The notes below the pieces were generated by a model, which was not told the DNA's origin, ran no database searches, and saw only the letters and a program-made list of their open reading frames with translations. Positions 1 through 7,854 of a stretch of DNA of 32,128 nt are shown one piece after another. The position numbers and the translations under genes were made by a program. Origin of the DNA: Bdellovibrio sp. ZAP7 (lineage in GTDB: Bacteria > Bdellovibrionota > UBA1018 > CAIMNF01); assembly GCA_945874535.1 (NCBI GenBank), contig CAMCGZ010000026.1, positions 1-32,128 of the forward strand. The letters run 5' to 3'. Each line of letters starts with the position of its first letter. The stretch's first letter is position 1.

Positions 1-227
1 TCCTGGAGGTTGTGTCCGACGCCCGGGATATACGAAGTGACTTCGTACCCGTTGGTCAGGCGGACCCGGCAAACCTTCCGAAGAGCCGAATTCGGCTTCT
101 TGGGGGTAGTGGTGTACACCCGGGTGCAAACGCCGCGCTTCTGAGGGCAAGAAGCCATCGCAGGCGAACTGGTTTTCCAAACTTGTTTTTTACGGCCCGA
201 GCGAACGAGCTGGTTGATCGTAGGCAT
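1..227 (-). CDS. rpsL: 30S ribosomal protein S12 (N-terminal part; gene runs off the window)
   Basis: Reverse-strand reading from the ATG at 225-227 gives 75 residues beginning MPTINQLVR and containing [12 protein letters not shown] and [10 protein letters not shown], the hallmark of S12, a decoding-centre protein of the small ribosomal subunit. The C-terminal part (about 50 residues in the family) lies outside the window. K43 and K44 of the PKKPN loop, where streptomycin-resistance changes usually fall, are both wild type. AAAGGAA lies about ten bases before the ATG. In most bacteria rpsL heads an operon with rpsG, fusA and tuf, so those genes are expected beyond the left edge; that is inference. 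A + strand reading frame over this gene is its shadow. Confidence 0.97.
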   Translation of the reverse strand, partial: MPTINQLVRSGRKKQVWKTSSPAMASCPQKRGVCTRVYTTTPKKPNSALRKVCRVRLTNGYEVTSYIPGVGHNLQ

Positions 228-283
228 TCCTACACATTTCCTTTCATCAAAATCCGAAAATCTGAAGAGATACGGAAGGATTA

Positions 284-312
284 CAGATAATCTTTCGGAC
301 CGCTCAGGTCAA
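284..312 (-). promoter_or_regulatory. candidate sigma-70 promoter for rpsL
   Basis: On the reverse strand TTGACC (312-307) is followed after 17 bases by TATCTG (289-284). The -35 box is good and the -10 box weak. It would give a leader of about 50 bases before rpsL. The rest of 228-437 holds no gene that I can support. Confidence 0.4.
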
Positions 313-390
313 GCGCGATCTTCCAGTTCTCGTAAATATTTGTAACTTTGGCTTTTTATTCCCTCCTCAGCCCGGAGTTTGCCGAACCGT

Positions 391-419
391 TTGACGGCAT
401 CCCCCTCCTCCGCTACCTT
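391..419 (+). promoter_or_regulatory. candidate promoter for tRNA-Thr
   Basis: TTGACG at 391-396 and TACCTT at 414-419 are separated by 17 bases. The -35 box matches well, the -10 box only partly. Transcription would start near 426, a dozen bases before the mature tRNA. Confidence 0.45.
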
Positions 420-437
420 GAGCCTGTTCCTTAGTGA

Positions 438-513
438 GCCGATGTAGCTCAGTTGGTAGAGCAACGCTTTCGTAAAGCGTAGGTCGACGGTTCGAGTCCG
501 CTCATCGGCTCCA
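438..513 (+). tRNA. tRNA-Thr (anticodon CGT)
   Basis: The 76 bases fold as a complete tRNA. The 7-bp acceptor stem is GCCGATG with CATCGGC, the D arm contains AGCTCAGTTGGTAGAGC, the anticodon stem is ACGCT/AGCGT with loop TTCGTAA, and the T loop is TTCGAGT. CCA is encoded at 511-513. The anticodon CGT reads ACG (Thr), and the body resembles other bacterial tRNA-Thr. One oddity is an A-C mismatch at the second pair of the T stem (GACGG opposite CCGCT), beside a G-T wobble. The discriminator base is T. Confidence 0.95.
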
Positions 514-559
514 TTTTTTCCATTTGATTTTTATATAAAATCTATATATTATGCGCGCC

Positions 560-1012
560 ATGAAGCGCGTTCTCTTCTTGTTTTCAGCCTGTTTTGCACC
601 CTTTTCCGCTCTGGCCGCATCGCAATCGGGTGATTTCCTCATTTGCGCCAGCGAGGACAACCTGGTCAAGATGACTGCCGACCTGTCTTCGGGGCGGGGA
701 GAGAAAACGGCAGTGGCTGTTTCGAATGAACGCAGAATCCTGCTCGAAGAGGTGTCCGGCGGACGAATTCGCCACCGCTTCATGTTCTACCCCGACCGCC
801 GCACCCCCCTACTCGTGGGTCGCCAAGGCGTAAAAACCCCTGAGATCCGGGTGAGCGTGGATCCGGCACGGAGCGGTTATACCGTGGTGCTCGACCGGAA
901 GGCGCCGGTTTTGTACCGGGTCGCCAAGTACAGTGCAAAATTGACTGTGAAGTCATTGGGAATCGAGTCGCGCGATGTGGCCTGCACCGAAAGCAAGTGG
1001 GCAAGCGACTGA
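560..1012 (+). CDS. small exported protein, unknown function
   Basis: I do not recognise a family. The protein is about 150 residues, starting with a clear signal peptide (MKRVLFLFSACF, then a small-residue cleavage site near SALAA), so it is probably periplasmic or secreted. The mature part is basic with only two cysteines (near the LICAS and VACTE stretches), perhaps one disulfide. An upstream in-frame ATG at 551 would add MRA. I prefer 560 because TATATT at 545-550 lies nine bases before it and no ribosome binding site precedes either start, which suggests a leaderless message. It follows tRNA-Thr by fewer than 50 bases and has no partner gene. Confidence 0.7.
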   Translation: MKRVLFLFSACFAPFSALAASQSGDFLICASEDNLVKMTADLSSGRGEKTAVAVSNERRILLEEVSGGRIRHRFMFYPDRRTPLLVGRQGVKTPEIRVSVDPARSGYTVVLDRKAPVLYRVAKYSAKLTVKSLGIESRDVACTESKWASD

Positions 1013-1013
1013 A

Positions 1014-1373
1014 TCACCGCTTGGCATGAGCGGGAGATCTGAGCCTTTTTTTGACGGATTCCGGCTCAACTGACACCAGACTCCAACGCGCGTCGCCCCA
1101 AGCGGTGCCAGCACTCTGTTCCAAACGGATTCTGTAGCGTTTCCGCTTTCCGACGACGACAGCCGTGGCCACTCCCGCACCGCAACGGATTTTACCGACC
1201 CGGACCATGCGATCTCCACAAGCACCGAGATCCGCATCGATTCCCAAATTCAGACATTCCGAACCGTGAACGTAGACCCGCGGACAGCTCGACTCTTGGG
1301 GCTCCGCGAAAACCATGCCGCCGCCCCACATCATTCCCATCCAGACTGAAACCATGCCCGTTGTCATCACCAT
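1014..1373 (-). CDS. small exported cysteine-containing protein, unknown function
   Basis: About 119 residues with a methionine- and glycine-rich hydrophobic N-terminus ending near VFAEP, consistent with a signal peptide. The mature part carries four cysteines (SCPRV, SECLN, GACGD, IRCGA), possibly two disulfides. No family is recognised. The reading frame opens at 1385, but the start at 1371-1373 is preferred because GGAG sits six bases upstream; the earlier ATG overlaps that site. It converges tail to tail with the gene at 560-1012, two bases away, and diverges from the chemoreceptor gene. The unusual Met/Gly-rich leader leaves some doubt that it is real. Confidence 0.5.
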   Translation of the reverse strand: MVMTTGMVSVWMGMMWGGGMVFAEPQESSCPRVYVHGSECLNLGIDADLGACGDRMVRVGKIRCGAGVATAVVVGKRKRYRIRLEQSAGTAWGDARWSLVSVEPESVKKRLRSPAHAKR

Positions 1374-1388
1374 GTTGCTCTCCACGAT

Positions 1389-1405
1389 CCGGCCCGCAGG
1401 GCCGG
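1389..1405. repeat. perfect GC-rich inverted repeat between divergent genes
   Basis: CCGGCCC-GCA-GGGCCGG is a perfect 7-bp hairpin with a 3-base loop. It has no T-run on either strand, so it is not a typical terminator. It lies in the leader of the reverse gene, just upstream of its ribosome binding site, and in the divergent region before the chemoreceptor. Confidence 0.5.
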
Positions 1406-1506
1406 GATGCTCTACTCCTTACGGAAAATCCTCCGAACCTCTGAAATGTTTTCTTCACAATCTTCGATCTGTTTGAAAAGATTGGCTTTTGGAAGGAACC
1501 CTCCTC

Positions 1507-3735
1507 ATGAACTCCCGATCCCATTCGCTTCGATTCCGACTTTTGCTTCTGATCATTTCAGTGACCTTGCTGTTCGGCGTGATGGGGTTTTTCGTCTTGG
1601 AAAAGATCTCGGCAACGGTCGCACAAAAGGAGCTGCACTCCTTCCAGTCCTACTCCCTGTCGCTGGCGAGAAGCATCGAAGCCCAGTTCTTCGAACGCTA
1701 CGGGGACGTTCAGAGTTTCGCGGAGAGCCCTCTGGTGAAGTCCGGGTCACGCGAGGCAGCGGTTCCGTTTCTGAATCGCATGGTGGAACTGTATGGCATC
1801 TATGACCTGATCCTGGTGACCAATGAGAATGGAAAACTGATCGCGGTCAATTCGAAAGGACCGGACGGAAAGACCATCGAGACAGAAGCCCTCTACGCGC
1901 GCGACTACTCCCAGTCCGAGTGGTTCCGGGCGGTTCAAGAAGGGAAGGCCACCGAATCCTCCGAAAAAGGCCTGAAAGGGACCTATTTTCAGGATGTTCA
2001 CTTGGATCCTGACACTTCGAGCGCCTACGGCACCCATCACCTGAGCAACAGTTTCAGCACCGCCCTCCGCGACGCCCGCGGTCGCGGGATCGGCGTGATT
2101 TCTGCGCACGCCGGATCCCGATGGTTCGAAGTCCCGATCAAAGAAACTTACAGCAATCTGAAAAAGCTCGGCATGAACACGAGCGATGTGAGCCTGATCG
2201 CCAAGGACGGGACTCTCCTGTTTGAGTACTCCTCGAACCCTGCGGTGACCGAACTCGATCCCGCCCGGTACGACATGAAGCGACTCCTGAAAATCAATTA
2301 TGCCACCGCCGGATTCGAACCGGGAAAGCGCCTGAGTGAGGGCAAAGATGGCTCAGGAACCCACTATGACCCGACCTCGGGCGAGACTTACACCTCGGGG
2401 TTCACTCCGCTGAAAGGTCCGAAGTTCGTCGATTCGATCGGATGGGGCGTTCTGGTCCGGAACTCATCAAAGTTCAACGAGGGTCTGGCCGAGTTGAATG
2501 CCTTCAAGGTGCGCGTTTATTGGATCATGGGGATCCTGATGCTCGTGGCCTGGATCGCAGCAGGGTTCCTGTCGTCTTCTCTGGCGCGGAAGATCTCCGA
2601 CCTCGCCCGCTCCCTCTCGGAGCGGACCCGGGAAGTGGCGTCCGCCGCCCATTCGATCTCGGCATCCAGCCAGAATCTTTCCTCATCGGTCAGTCAGCAA
2701 GCGGCCTCACTTCAGGAAACCGCCTCGGCTCTCGAACAAATCGGATCCATGATCCAATCGAGTAGCGACAACGCGGTCCGATCGGTGGAAGCATCGAAAA
2801 AAAGCCATGAATTGGCAGGTACGGGATGCAGCTCAATGGACCAACTCATCGGAGCGATGAGCGAAATCAAGAGCGGCTCAGAAGTCATTCTGGAGCGGGT
2901 GGATCAGGGCAATGCCAAGATCACCGGTATCGTGAATCTGATTCAGGAAATCGGCCAGAAGACCAAGATCATCAATGACATCGTCTTTCAAACCAAACTG
3001 CTTTCGTTCAACGCATCGGTTGAAGCCGCCCGTGCAGGCGAGCACGGGAAGGGGTTCTCGGTCGTGGCTGAAGAAGTCGGAAACCTGGCCCAGATGAGCG
3101 GGACCGCAGCCAAGGAAATCTCGAATTTGCTGGAGTCGAGCACCCAAAGGGTGGAGGAGATTGTGCGGGAAACGAGGTCCCTCGTGGAACAGGAAGCCCG
3201 TCGAGGCCGGGATCAGGTCGAAAAGGGCACGGGAGTGGCGACCCAGTGCCGTGAAATCCTGGAACAGATTTTCGAGGGTACGGGCTCTGTCCAGGCGATG
3301 GTGACGGAAATCTCCGGAGCGACACGCCAGCAAAGTCAGGGCATCCAGGAGATCAACAAGGCCATGAGCCAGCTCGATCAAGCCACCCAGCAAAACTCAG
3401 GAATTTCCCAGACTGGTGCTTCTGCTGCGATCCAGCTGACCGCCCAATCCGAACAGCTGGAGAAACTTGTGGTCGAGCTCCACTCGGCTGTATTCGGGGG
3501 ACACTCCGGGCAGCCCGCCAGCCCGTCTGTCGAGCCGGAGCCGGAGATCCAGACCGAACACAAAGTCGAGCCATCTCGTGTGCAAGCAAGTGAGCCCAAG
3601 GTGGAGCCAGTTCTCACTCGAACCGAACGGAAGGCCTCTCCGGAACCTCGATCCAAAACCGCCCAAGTGACTAAGACGGTGGATCCCGGGCTTGGCGTTC
3701 CGAGTGCGGACGATCCCCGTTTCGAGGATCTCTGA
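1507..3735 (+). CDS. methyl-accepting chemotaxis protein with periplasmic Cache-like sensor
   Basis: A 742-residue transducer that senses a periplasmic ligand and signals to CheA/CheW. TM1 spans about residues 12-32, a large Cache-like sensor about 35-330, and TM2 about 337-357. No clear HAMP domain follows; the chain passes into a long coiled coil with the signalling hairpin near 485-515 (INDIVFQTKLLSFNASVEAA, ARAGEHGKGFSVVAEEV). From about 669 a Pro/Glu-rich tail runs to a C-terminal DPRFEDL, which resembles the flexible tether and terminal pentapeptide that recruits CheR in other receptors; that reading is inference. The ATG at 1507 is chosen over an upstream TTG at 1489 because GGAAGGA precedes it by nine bases. 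The ABC ATPase starts 37 bases downstream and may be co-transcribed. Confidence 0.93.
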   Translation: MNSRSHSLRFRLLLLIISVTLLFGVMGFFVLEKISATVAQKELHSFQSYSLSLARSIEAQFFERYGDVQSFAESPLVKSGSREAAVPFLNRMVELYGIYDLILVTNENGKLIAVNSKGPDGKTIETEALYARDYSQSEWFRAVQEGKATESSEKGLKGTYFQDVHLDPDTSSAYGTHHLSNSFSTALRDARGRGIGVISAHAGSRWFEVPIKETYSNLKKLGMNTSDVSLIAKDGTLLFEYSSNPAVTELDPARYDMKRLLKINYATAGFEPGKRLSEGKDGSGTHYDPTSGETYTSGFTPLKGPKFVDSIGWGVLVRNSSKFNEGLAELNAFKVRVYWIMGILMLVAWIAAGFLSSSLARKISDLARSLSERTREVASAAHSISASSQNLSSSVSQQAASLQETASALEQIGSMIQSSSDNAVRSVEASKKSHELAGTGCSSMDQLIGAMSEIKSGSEVILERVDQGNAKITGIVNLIQEIGQKTKIINDIVFQTKLLSFNASVEAARAGEHGKGFSVVAEEVGNLAQMSGTAAKEISNLLESSTQRVEEIVRETRSLVEQEARRGRDQVEKGTGVATQCREILEQIFEGTGSVQAMVTEISGATRQQSQGIQEINKAMSQLDQATQQNSGISQTGASAAIQLTAQSEQLEKLVVELHSAVFGGHSGQPASPSVEPEPEIQTEHKVEPSRVQASEPKVEPVLTRTERKASPEPRSKTAQVTKTVDPGLGVPSADDPRFEDL

Positions 3736-3772
3736 GGTTGTCAGGAAAGAGGGTTCGTGCAAAAGTCAGCGC

Positions 3773-4453
3773 ATGCTTTTGCAAGTGCGTTCACTCGAAA
3801 AAACCTACTCCCGGGGTGAAGAGACGATTCATGCGCTGAGAGGCGTGAGTCTCGAGATTCCCGAAGGTCAGTTCGTCTCCATCATGGGGCCAAGCGGATC
3901 CGGAAAAAGCACCCTGCTTCACTTGATGGGGGGACTGGATCGGCCGAGCTCGGGACAGGTGATCCTGGGCGGTGAATCGATCGACCGCCTCAGCGACCAC
4001 GATCTCTCTTTGTTCCGACGTCGGAAACTCGGTTTCATTTTCCAGTTCTTCAACCTTCTCCCCACTCTCTCTGCCCTCGAGAACGTGGCCCTTCCGCGCC
4101 TTCTCGGGAACGAGTCTCTGAAGGAAATCGAACCCCGTGCCCGGGAACTTCTCGGCATGATGGGGCTCGAGAGCCGGATTCATCACAAACCCGACCAACT
4201 CTCGGGTGGAGAAATGCAGCGGGTGGCGATCGCCCGCGCATTAATCAGTGACCCGCTCCTGATTCTCGCAGATGAACCCACTGGGAATCTCGACTCTAAA
4301 ACCGGTGAATCCATCCTCACTCTCTTGCGGGATATGGCACTCAAAACAGGGAAGACCATCGTGATGGTCACCCATGATCCGAAAGCCGCCTCCTTCGGGA
4401 ACCGGCTTCTCCGGATGCGCGACGGGGTGCTCGAGTCGGATGAGACTGTATAA
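3773..4453 (+). CDS. ABC transporter ATPase, LolD/MacB type
   Basis: 226 residues with every motif of an ABC ATPase: Walker A GPSGSGKS, Q-loop (FIFQFFNLL), signature LSGGEMQR, Walker B LILADEPTGNLD and H-loop THD. The FNLLP and DEPTGNLDSKTG stretches are typical of the LolD/MacB/FtsE branch, which drives FtsX-type permeases that act on periplasmic or lipoprotein substrates and do not themselves form a channel. The ATG at 3773 gives the usual N-terminus (MLLQVRSLEKTY) and length, though no strong ribosome binding site is visible. The stop overlaps the permease start by 14 bases, so the two are translationally coupled. Confidence 0.93.
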   Translation: MLLQVRSLEKTYSRGEETIHALRGVSLEIPEGQFVSIMGPSGSGKSTLLHLMGGLDRPSSGQVILGGESIDRLSDHDLSLFRRRKLGFIFQFFNLLPTLSALENVALPRLLGNESLKEIEPRARELLGMMGLESRIHHKPDQLSGGEMQRVAIARALISDPLLILADEPTGNLDSKTGESILTLLRDMALKTGKTIVMVTHDPKAASFGNRLLRMRDGVLESDETV

Positions 4454-7043
4454 CACTTTCCGTCACATTGGACTCAGCCACCTGAAGGCAAGACCGGCAA
4501 GAGCTGTTCTGACCACTCTCGGGGTTGCGTTCGGGATTTCGCTCTACGTGGCGATCGCCATCATCAACCACTCGACCCGCAACTCCATGCGCGACAGCAT
4601 CGATGCCGTGGCGGGAAAGGCCAGACTCAGCATCTCGGCCGGCATCGCAGGGTTTCCGGAAAGCCGCCTCGAGGTGATCCGGGTGATCCCCGGCGTGAAA
4701 TCCGCAGTACCGATGATCGAGGCACGCGCCTTTTTCGAGGGAGCGACCGAATCAGCCGACGGTCTCCAGATCATGGGTGTGGACCTCCTGCAAGAGGCTT
4801 CCGTCCGCACCTACAAAGCCACCGATCAGAAGATCATCGATGATCCCCTCACCTTCCTGAACCAGTCCGACAGCATCATCCTGACCCAGGCCCTTGCAGC
4901 GAAACGCGGACTCAAGATCGACGACAAGATCCGGCTCTCGACCGCTCTCGGCGCGCGTGAGTTCACCATCCGCGGACTGCTCGAGCCCGAGGGCGCGGCC
5001 AAGGCCTACGGGGGCTCGTTGGCCATCATGGACATCGACGGCGCCCGGGTGAGCTTCGGTAAAGAGAACAAGCTCGACCGTGTGGACATCGTTCCGCGAA
5101 ACGGCGAGGACCTGAATGCCCTCCAAGTCAGGATCGAGTCCGCATTGGGATCCGGGTACAGGGTGGAACGCCCCGAAACCCAATCCGAGCAGATGGAGCG
5201 CATGCTCGACTCCTACCAGTTGATCCTCACTTTTTTCAGCTCCCTGGCCCTCTTGGTCGGACTGTTTCTGGTCATGAATTCCATTTCCGTCGCCATTGCG
5301 GAGCGCAAGCGCGAAATCGGAACCCTCCGGGCTCTGGGGGCGACGCGATCTCTCATGGTCGCACTGTTTGTGAGCGAGGTAGTCGGGATCGGATTCATCG
5401 GGTCTGCTTTGGGTTGCGTGCTCGGAAAAGGACTTGCCCACCGGATGTCTTCGCAGATCACCACCTCGGTGGCGGCACAGTTCCAGATGAGAATCGAAAT
5501 CTCCCACTTGGAGTTCACCGTCTCACAAATGATTTTCACCCTGTTGGCAGGGACCGCCGCGGCGGTGATTGCGGCATTTTTTCCGGCCCTCCGTGCGGCG
5601 ACCATCCACCCGCTCGAGTCGATGCGCCGTCACTCCGAGTCACTCGATCCGGTCGAGACCCGGCGATCCAATCTCCAAGTGCTTCTCGGGATCCTTCTGC
5701 TCGGGTTCATGAGCCTCTCCATGATTTTTTCGTGGGGAAAGCTTTGGATCGGGATCGACCTCATGACCAAAGCCTCGGCTGTTCTCGGAGCGGCACTGTT
5801 CGGGCCCTTTCTGGTGCTCGGACTCTTGCGACTCACCCGCGGACTTGGCGCAAACCTTTCTTTTCCCATCCTTCGCCTGGCACAAGAGAACCTCCTTCGT
5901 TCAAGAAAGCGCACCGGGGCCAATGTGATGGCTCTCATGGTCGGGCTGTTTCTGGTCATGTTGATTGCGAGTGTCCGCTCGAGCTTTCATGACACTTTGA
6001 CCCAATGGCTCGACCGGATTTTTGTGGCAGACATCATGGTGGGTTCCAACGGACGTTTCATCAGTGGAGACGTCCAGGCGATCCAAGACTCGATCTTGCC
6101 GGAGCTTCTCTCCGTACCGGGAATCAAGCCCATCGGTGCCGACCGCGGTGCCGCCACGCGGATCGTCCCGTATTTCTATGAAGGTAAGAAAATGGCGATT
6201 AAGGCCATCGACCGTTATGCGGATTTCTACCGTTTTCAAAACATCCCGGTGACCGGATCCGACCGGACCCGCACAGCCCTCGACTGGTACGAAAGCGCGG
6301 AACCAGCGGCATTGGTCTCGAGAGGCTTCCTCACCAATGCCAAAAAGAAAGTCGGTGACCACTTCGAACTCGACTCACCCGGCGGAAAAGTCAGTTTCCG
6401 GATTGCGGGTGAGATCGTCGACTATGCATCCTCCCAGGGTGTGATTTATCTCGATCGCAAGGTCTATAAGAAATTCTGGAACGACTCCCTCGTGACCGTT
6501 TTCGTCCTGAACCTCGAGTCCGGAACCACTTTCGAGCAGGTCCGGACTGAGATCGCCAAGAGACTCGGTAAAAAATGGAACCTGGTCACCATCTCCAACC
6601 GCGAGTTCAAGGATCAGATGCAATCGGCTGTGGAGCGGAGCTTCGCCTACACCCGGGTGATCGAGACCATCGCCCTCCTCGTGGGCCTGCTCGGCCTCCT
6701 CAATACACTTCTGATCAGCGTGATGGAACGGACCCGTGAGATCGGGGTCCTCCGTGCCATCGGATCCACCCGTATCCAGATTTCGAAAATGATCCTGTTC
6801 GAGGCGGTGATCCAGGGCTTCTTCGGCGCCTGTGTCGCAATCCTGCTCGGTGCCTATGTGGGGAGGCTTTTTGTCGAATACGCTCTCACTGAACAACTGG
6901 GTTGGATCATCGAATACCATTTCCCAAAACAATCGGTCTGGATGACCATCATCACTGGAGTCCTGGTCGCCGCTCTCGCGGGCATCTGGCCCGCACGGCG
7001 CGCCTCAGGTCTCGAAATTACGGAGGCCCTGGATTATGAATAA
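4440..7043 (+). CDS. double FtsX/MacB-type ABC permease
   Basis: 867 residues of the ABC3/FtsX permease superfamily in the duplicated form. TM1 is near residues 20-40, followed by a periplasmic MacB-PCD-like region, then a three-helix FtsX module (about 260-400) with the cytosolic motif AERKREIGTLRALGATR. Two central helices come next, then a second TM (TGANVMALMVGLFLV), a second periplasmic domain, and a second FtsX module with MERTREIGVLRAIGSTR, ending WPARRASGLEITEALDYE. About ten TM helices in all. Such permeases use ATP to move lipoproteins, lipids or peptides away from the outer face of the inner membrane. The ATG at 4440 is inside the end of the ATPase gene. The stop overlaps the next start by eight bases. 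Confidence 0.93.
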   Translation: MRLYNTFRHIGLSHLKARPARAVLTTLGVAFGISLYVAIAIINHSTRNSMRDSIDAVAGKARLSISAGIAGFPESRLEVIRVIPGVKSAVPMIEARAFFEGATESADGLQIMGVDLLQEASVRTYKATDQKIIDDPLTFLNQSDSIILTQALAAKRGLKIDDKIRLSTALGAREFTIRGLLEPEGAAKAYGGSLAIMDIDGARVSFGKENKLDRVDIVPRNGEDLNALQVRIESALGSGYRVERPETQSEQMERMLDSYQLILTFFSSLALLVGLFLVMNSISVAIAERKREIGTLRALGATRSLMVALFVSEVVGIGFIGSALGCVLGKGLAHRMSSQITTSVAAQFQMRIEISHLEFTVSQMIFTLLAGTAAAVIAAFFPALRAATIHPLESMRRHSESLDPVETRRSNLQVLLGILLLGFMSLSMIFSWGKLWIGIDLMTKASAVLGAALFGPFLVLGLLRLTRGLGANLSFPILRLAQENLLRSRKRTGANVMALMVGLFLVMLIASVRSSFHDTLTQWLDRIFVADIMVGSNGRFISGDVQAIQDSILPELLSVPGIKPIGADRGAATRIVPYFYEGKKMAIKAIDRYADFYRFQNIPVTGSDRTRTALDWYESAEPAALVSRGFLTNAKKKVGDHFELDSPGGKVSFRIAGEIVDYASSQGVIYLDRKVYKKFWNDSLVTVFVLNLESGTTFEQVRTEIAKRLGKKWNLVTISNREFKDQMQSAVERSFAYTRVIETIALLVGLLGLLNTLLISVMERTREIGVLRAIGSTRIQISKMILFEAVIQGFFGACVAILLGAYVGRLFVEYALTEQLGWIIEYHFPKQSVWMTIITGVLVAALAGIWPARRASGLEITEALDYE

Positions 7044-7854
7044 ACACCTCATTCGCATTTCACTGATCACCTCGCTCATTCCCGCCTTCTCATGGTCCGC
7101 GCAGGCCGAAACCGCGCTCGAGATCATGAAGAAGAACGAGGAGGTCAGGAAAGTGAACGAGTTCGAGTCCCGGGCCAAGCTCACCACCGGGAACTCGGCC
7201 GAAAAAACTGAAAAAGTGAAGGAGTTCACCTTTTGGAGGAAAGTCCAGGCGGACCGGATCCACAACAGTACCCTCACACGGTTCCACTCACCTGCCGAGG
7301 TCCGTAACGAAGGAATTCTCATCCTGGAGAATCCGGACGGAAAGAATGATGTGCTGTTGTATCTGCCGAACTTCAAGAAAACCCGCAGGGTGGAAAGTCA
7401 GCAACAGAGCGGGAGCTTCATGGGGTCGGTGTTCAGTTATTCCGACATCGCCACGCCTCACACCTCGGACTACCTCTACAAAACGCTCCGACAGGAAAAG
7501 TGTCCGGGGGCCGAACATGCCTCAGTCCAGTGTCACGTGATCGAGGCTTTGCCCGTAAATGAGGACGTGCTCGAGCGGACCGGTTACTCGAAATCCGTGG
7601 TCTGGGTCCGGACGGACAATTTCATGGCTGTGAAGGGAGAATACACCAACGCCCAGGGCGAACTCTTCAAACGCTTGGAAGCCGGTCAGATCAAGATGGT
7701 CGATCCGAAAGAGAAGAAATGGCTCGCTCATTTCCTCTCGATCGAGAACCTGAAGACCCGTGACTATACCCGTCTCCTGTTCTCGAATGTGAAGGTGAAC
7801 GGAGGAATCGCGGACGCGGTATTCACCCAGCAGAATCTCCAGAAAGTCCGATGA
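7036..7854 (+). CDS. LolA-like outer-membrane lipoprotein-sorting family protein
   Basis: 272 residues with a signal peptide cleaved after about WSAQA, hence periplasmic. The body (TFWRKVQADRIHNS, RNEGILILENPDG, VLLYLPNFKKTRRV, GSVFSYSDIATP, then WVRTDNFMAVKGEY) fits the 'outer membrane lipoprotein-sorting protein' family, a LolA-like half-barrel that carries lipidated or hydrophobic cargo. It has only two cysteines (CPGAEHASVQC), probably a disulfide. It overlaps the permease gene by eight bases and the barrel gene by four (ATGA), which strongly couples the three. The likely role is to accept cargo extracted by the ABC unit and pass it to the barrel. The cargo is unknown. Confidence 0.85.
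   Translation: MNKHLIRISLITSLIPAFSWSAQAETALEIMKKNEEVRKVNEFESRAKLTTGNSAEKTEKVKEFTFWRKVQADRIHNSTLTRFHSPAEVRNEGILILENPDGKNDVLLYLPNFKKTRRVESQQQSGSFMGSVFSYSDIATPHTSDYLYKTLRQEKCPGAEHASVQCHVIEALPVNEDVLERTGYSKSVVWVRTDNFMAVKGEYTNAQGELFKRLEAGQIKMVDPKEKKWLAHFLSIENLKTRDYTRLLFSNVKVNGGIADAVFTQQNLQKVR

Noticed and set aside
12-290. 92-residue + strand reading frame over rpsL
   Set aside because: It is antisense to the unmistakable S12 coding sequence and has no ribosome binding site.
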